From Lucifuga dentata (taxonomy: Eukaryota; Chordata; Actinopteri; Ophidiiformes; Bythitidae), in assembly GCA_014773175.1 (NCBI GenBank), contig VXCM01000040.1:62001-126000 (forward strand): DNA of 64,000 nt, read 5' to 3'. The position numbers and the translations under genes were made by a program. Below the pieces are notes generated by a model, which saw nothing but the letters and a program-made list of their open reading frames with translations, did no database searches and was not told where the DNA came from. Positions 62,514 to 64,000 of the stretch are shown here, piece by piece; position 1 is the stretch's first letter, and every line of letters begins with the position of its first letter.

Positions 62514-62917
62514 TTAAAGGACCATACCTGCCATTTTGCATGTTTGAGCCTAATATATTCAATTTTCAGACACGTTATTGACAATCGTTTCCCAAAGCAT
62601 ACTACTGGAACAGTGAATTAAAAATGTTTTTCCTACCTTCCAGACCTCCATTGGTTTCAGTTCATTCTGCTACTNCGTTAAGTGCAATAGAAAGTGCGGA
62701 ATGAATGCATGTCTCCACCGGGGAATATAGTCCCAGAAGAAGACCTGCATTTATGGAAAAATTTAAAGGACCGTGACTTCATAAGGCTGCGTAACAATTA
62801 GCAGGCGAAACATCGACTTTTAAGGTGGGTGTATCAGTTGAATATTTGATTTTGAAAGATTAAGTTGCAAAATATACAATATGTAAACCATGCAAAATGG
62901 ACGGTATGGTCCTTTAA
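62514..62917 (+). mobile_element. TTAA-bounded palindromic MITE with an internal gap
   Basis: TTAAAGGACCATACC and GAGCCTAATATATTC start it and GGACGGTATGGTCCTTTAA ends it. Sequence is missing at N 62675, where TTCATTCTGCTACT jumps to CGTTAAGTGCAATAG. The rest of the interior follows the copy at 6676. Both TTAA flanks are present. Confidence 0.8.
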
Positions 62918-63025
62918 GTGGGATTTGTGGTGGAATGTCACTTTAAAGTGTCAAATGACAGGCTGAAGGATGGTAGAATAAGATAGTTTGTTGAATAATT
63001 GTGGACATTTTTCCTCCCTTCCCCT

Positions 63026-63060
<35 letters not shown>

Positions 63061-63267
63061 TACGCACCACTGCTCCTAACGCACTTAATTAAATGTTAAA
63101 TAAACGAAGAGCCCCAGCGACTAAACAAGAAATTGATCTAGACTGTTCAACTCCATTGAGCTCGTAAAAATTCCATTAACTTTTACCAGGCATCTCTTTG
63201 GTTTCAGTTTCACAGATTCAAATCTTTTAATGGCGTTGGCAGCGGCGCTACATGACATGTTGCCAGT

Positions 63268-63322
63268 CTGATGATGATGATGACGATGATGATGATGATG
63301 ATGGCGGTGATGATGGTGACTC
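63268..63322. repeat. (GAT)n imperfect microsatellite
   Basis: GATGATGATGAC followed by more GAT units with GGC and GGT variants. Confidence 0.85.
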
Positions 63323-64000
63323 GTTGCTCAGCGCCTCAGCTCTGAGAATACTCACGTTGTTACGTGTCCTGCCAAACGCAGCTCTGAAACTCTCCCATCG
63401 ATGTACTCGCTCGCACAAATAACTTGGATGGATTTCCTGACTGGCATTTGTTTTGTTTGTGAATTTGGAAAATCAAAATATAACTGAAACCTACAGTAGA
63501 AAGGCTTTCTGTCAGGACTTGTTAAGGAGGAGCTGCAGTAGCATGTGCGTATTCATTCCAACGTATGATCATCTTCCCACGGCTGGATAATGAATGCATA
63601 TCTGCAGGCCCTTTTCCTCCCCTGTTATTGCATGACTATCATTTCTCTAACACGGCGTGACACCCTGAGCGCCTGAAGAGCGAATGTGCTCAACAATTAG
63701 CCAAACACCTTAAGGCTCACCGCTTTAATCATTAATTGTAAATATGGCTCTCTGCCAGGATGTGTCGTCTCTCACATCCTCTGTTGCCATAGGAAAAAGA
63801 AGGAAGTGCCGATGCAAATCATTTGGCTGCGTATCATGAACTAGAGCTCAAATATTAAACTTTATGACTGGAGCAAAGACAAACAGCATAGAGACGCAAG
63901 AAACAATGACTTTGTTTTAAAGGAGTTTTGCTTGCCATCCAGACGTCAGGTGACTTCTCCACTTCCACGTGCTTGTATTACACACTCACACAATTATAGA

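Larger units (their letters stand above)
59536..64000 (+). other. presumed first intron of the LIMA1/Xin-like gene
   Basis: No further exon is recognised. It contains (GA)n at 60405-60434, an AT run passing through N 62097 into poly-T, a MITE at 62514-62917 with an N gap, a poly-A at 63028-63056 and a GAT-repeat region near 63270-63320. Confidence 0.5.

Overview
The window is nuclear DNA from a ray-finned (teleost-type) fish. It has spliced vertebrate genes with GT-AG introns, abundant CA/GA microsatellites and many small interspersed elements, and the coding sequences resemble fish forms of vertebrate genes. It is a draft assembly. There are 20 single-N gaps, and several have 63-67 bp of identical sequence on both sides, which are contig ends that were never merged.

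Layout. Bases 1-13695 are intron of a heparan-sulfate 6-O-sulfotransferase gene (hs6st3), whose large terminal coding exon is at 13696-14464 (+). A single-coding-exon oxoglutarate-receptor-like GPCR (oxgr1) lies convergently at 16692-17681 (-). The sarcomeric BTB-BACK-Kelch gene klhl41 occupies 19504-24381 (-) in six coding exons. A complete type XXVIII collagen gene follows at 27024-45049 (-) in 35 coding exons: signal peptide, VWA, interrupted collagen helix, VWA, Gly/Asn/Ser-rich linker, Kunitz. I could phase every junction, and the model reads 1248 aa with both domain ends present. Bases 45.5-49.6 kb hold exon-like pieces I cannot assign. The mitochondrial F1-ATPase beta subunit gene atp5f1b is complete in ten exons at 49747-53113 (+), behind a promoter with NRF-1-like sites. 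From 53.3 to 59.3 kb I see only repeats and a few unassigned open frames. A coding exon at 59326-59535 (+) resembles the N-terminal module shared by LIMA1/EPLIN and Xin-repeat (XIRP2) proteins; the rest of that gene lies beyond the window.

Gene functions are mostly unrelated. klhl41 and the Xin/LIMA1-like gene both point to muscle, hs6st3 and the collagen to extracellular matrix, and atp5f1b to housekeeping energy metabolism. hs6st3 beside oxgr1 matches the human 13q32 neighbourhood as I know it.

The most distinctive non-genic feature is one family of roughly 400-600 bp elements with long terminal inverted repeats, bounded by TTAA and beginning AGGACCATAC. At least nine near-complete copies and four fragments occur in 64 kb, in both orientations and in introns of four genes. 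They carry no ORF and look like non-autonomous TTAA-targeting (piggyBac-type) MITEs. Two other observations deserve checking. Fifteen collagen exons of exactly 69 bp all carry a Gly-X-Gly interruption at the same triplet. The OXGR1-like receptor has Cys where the class A DRY arginine should be.
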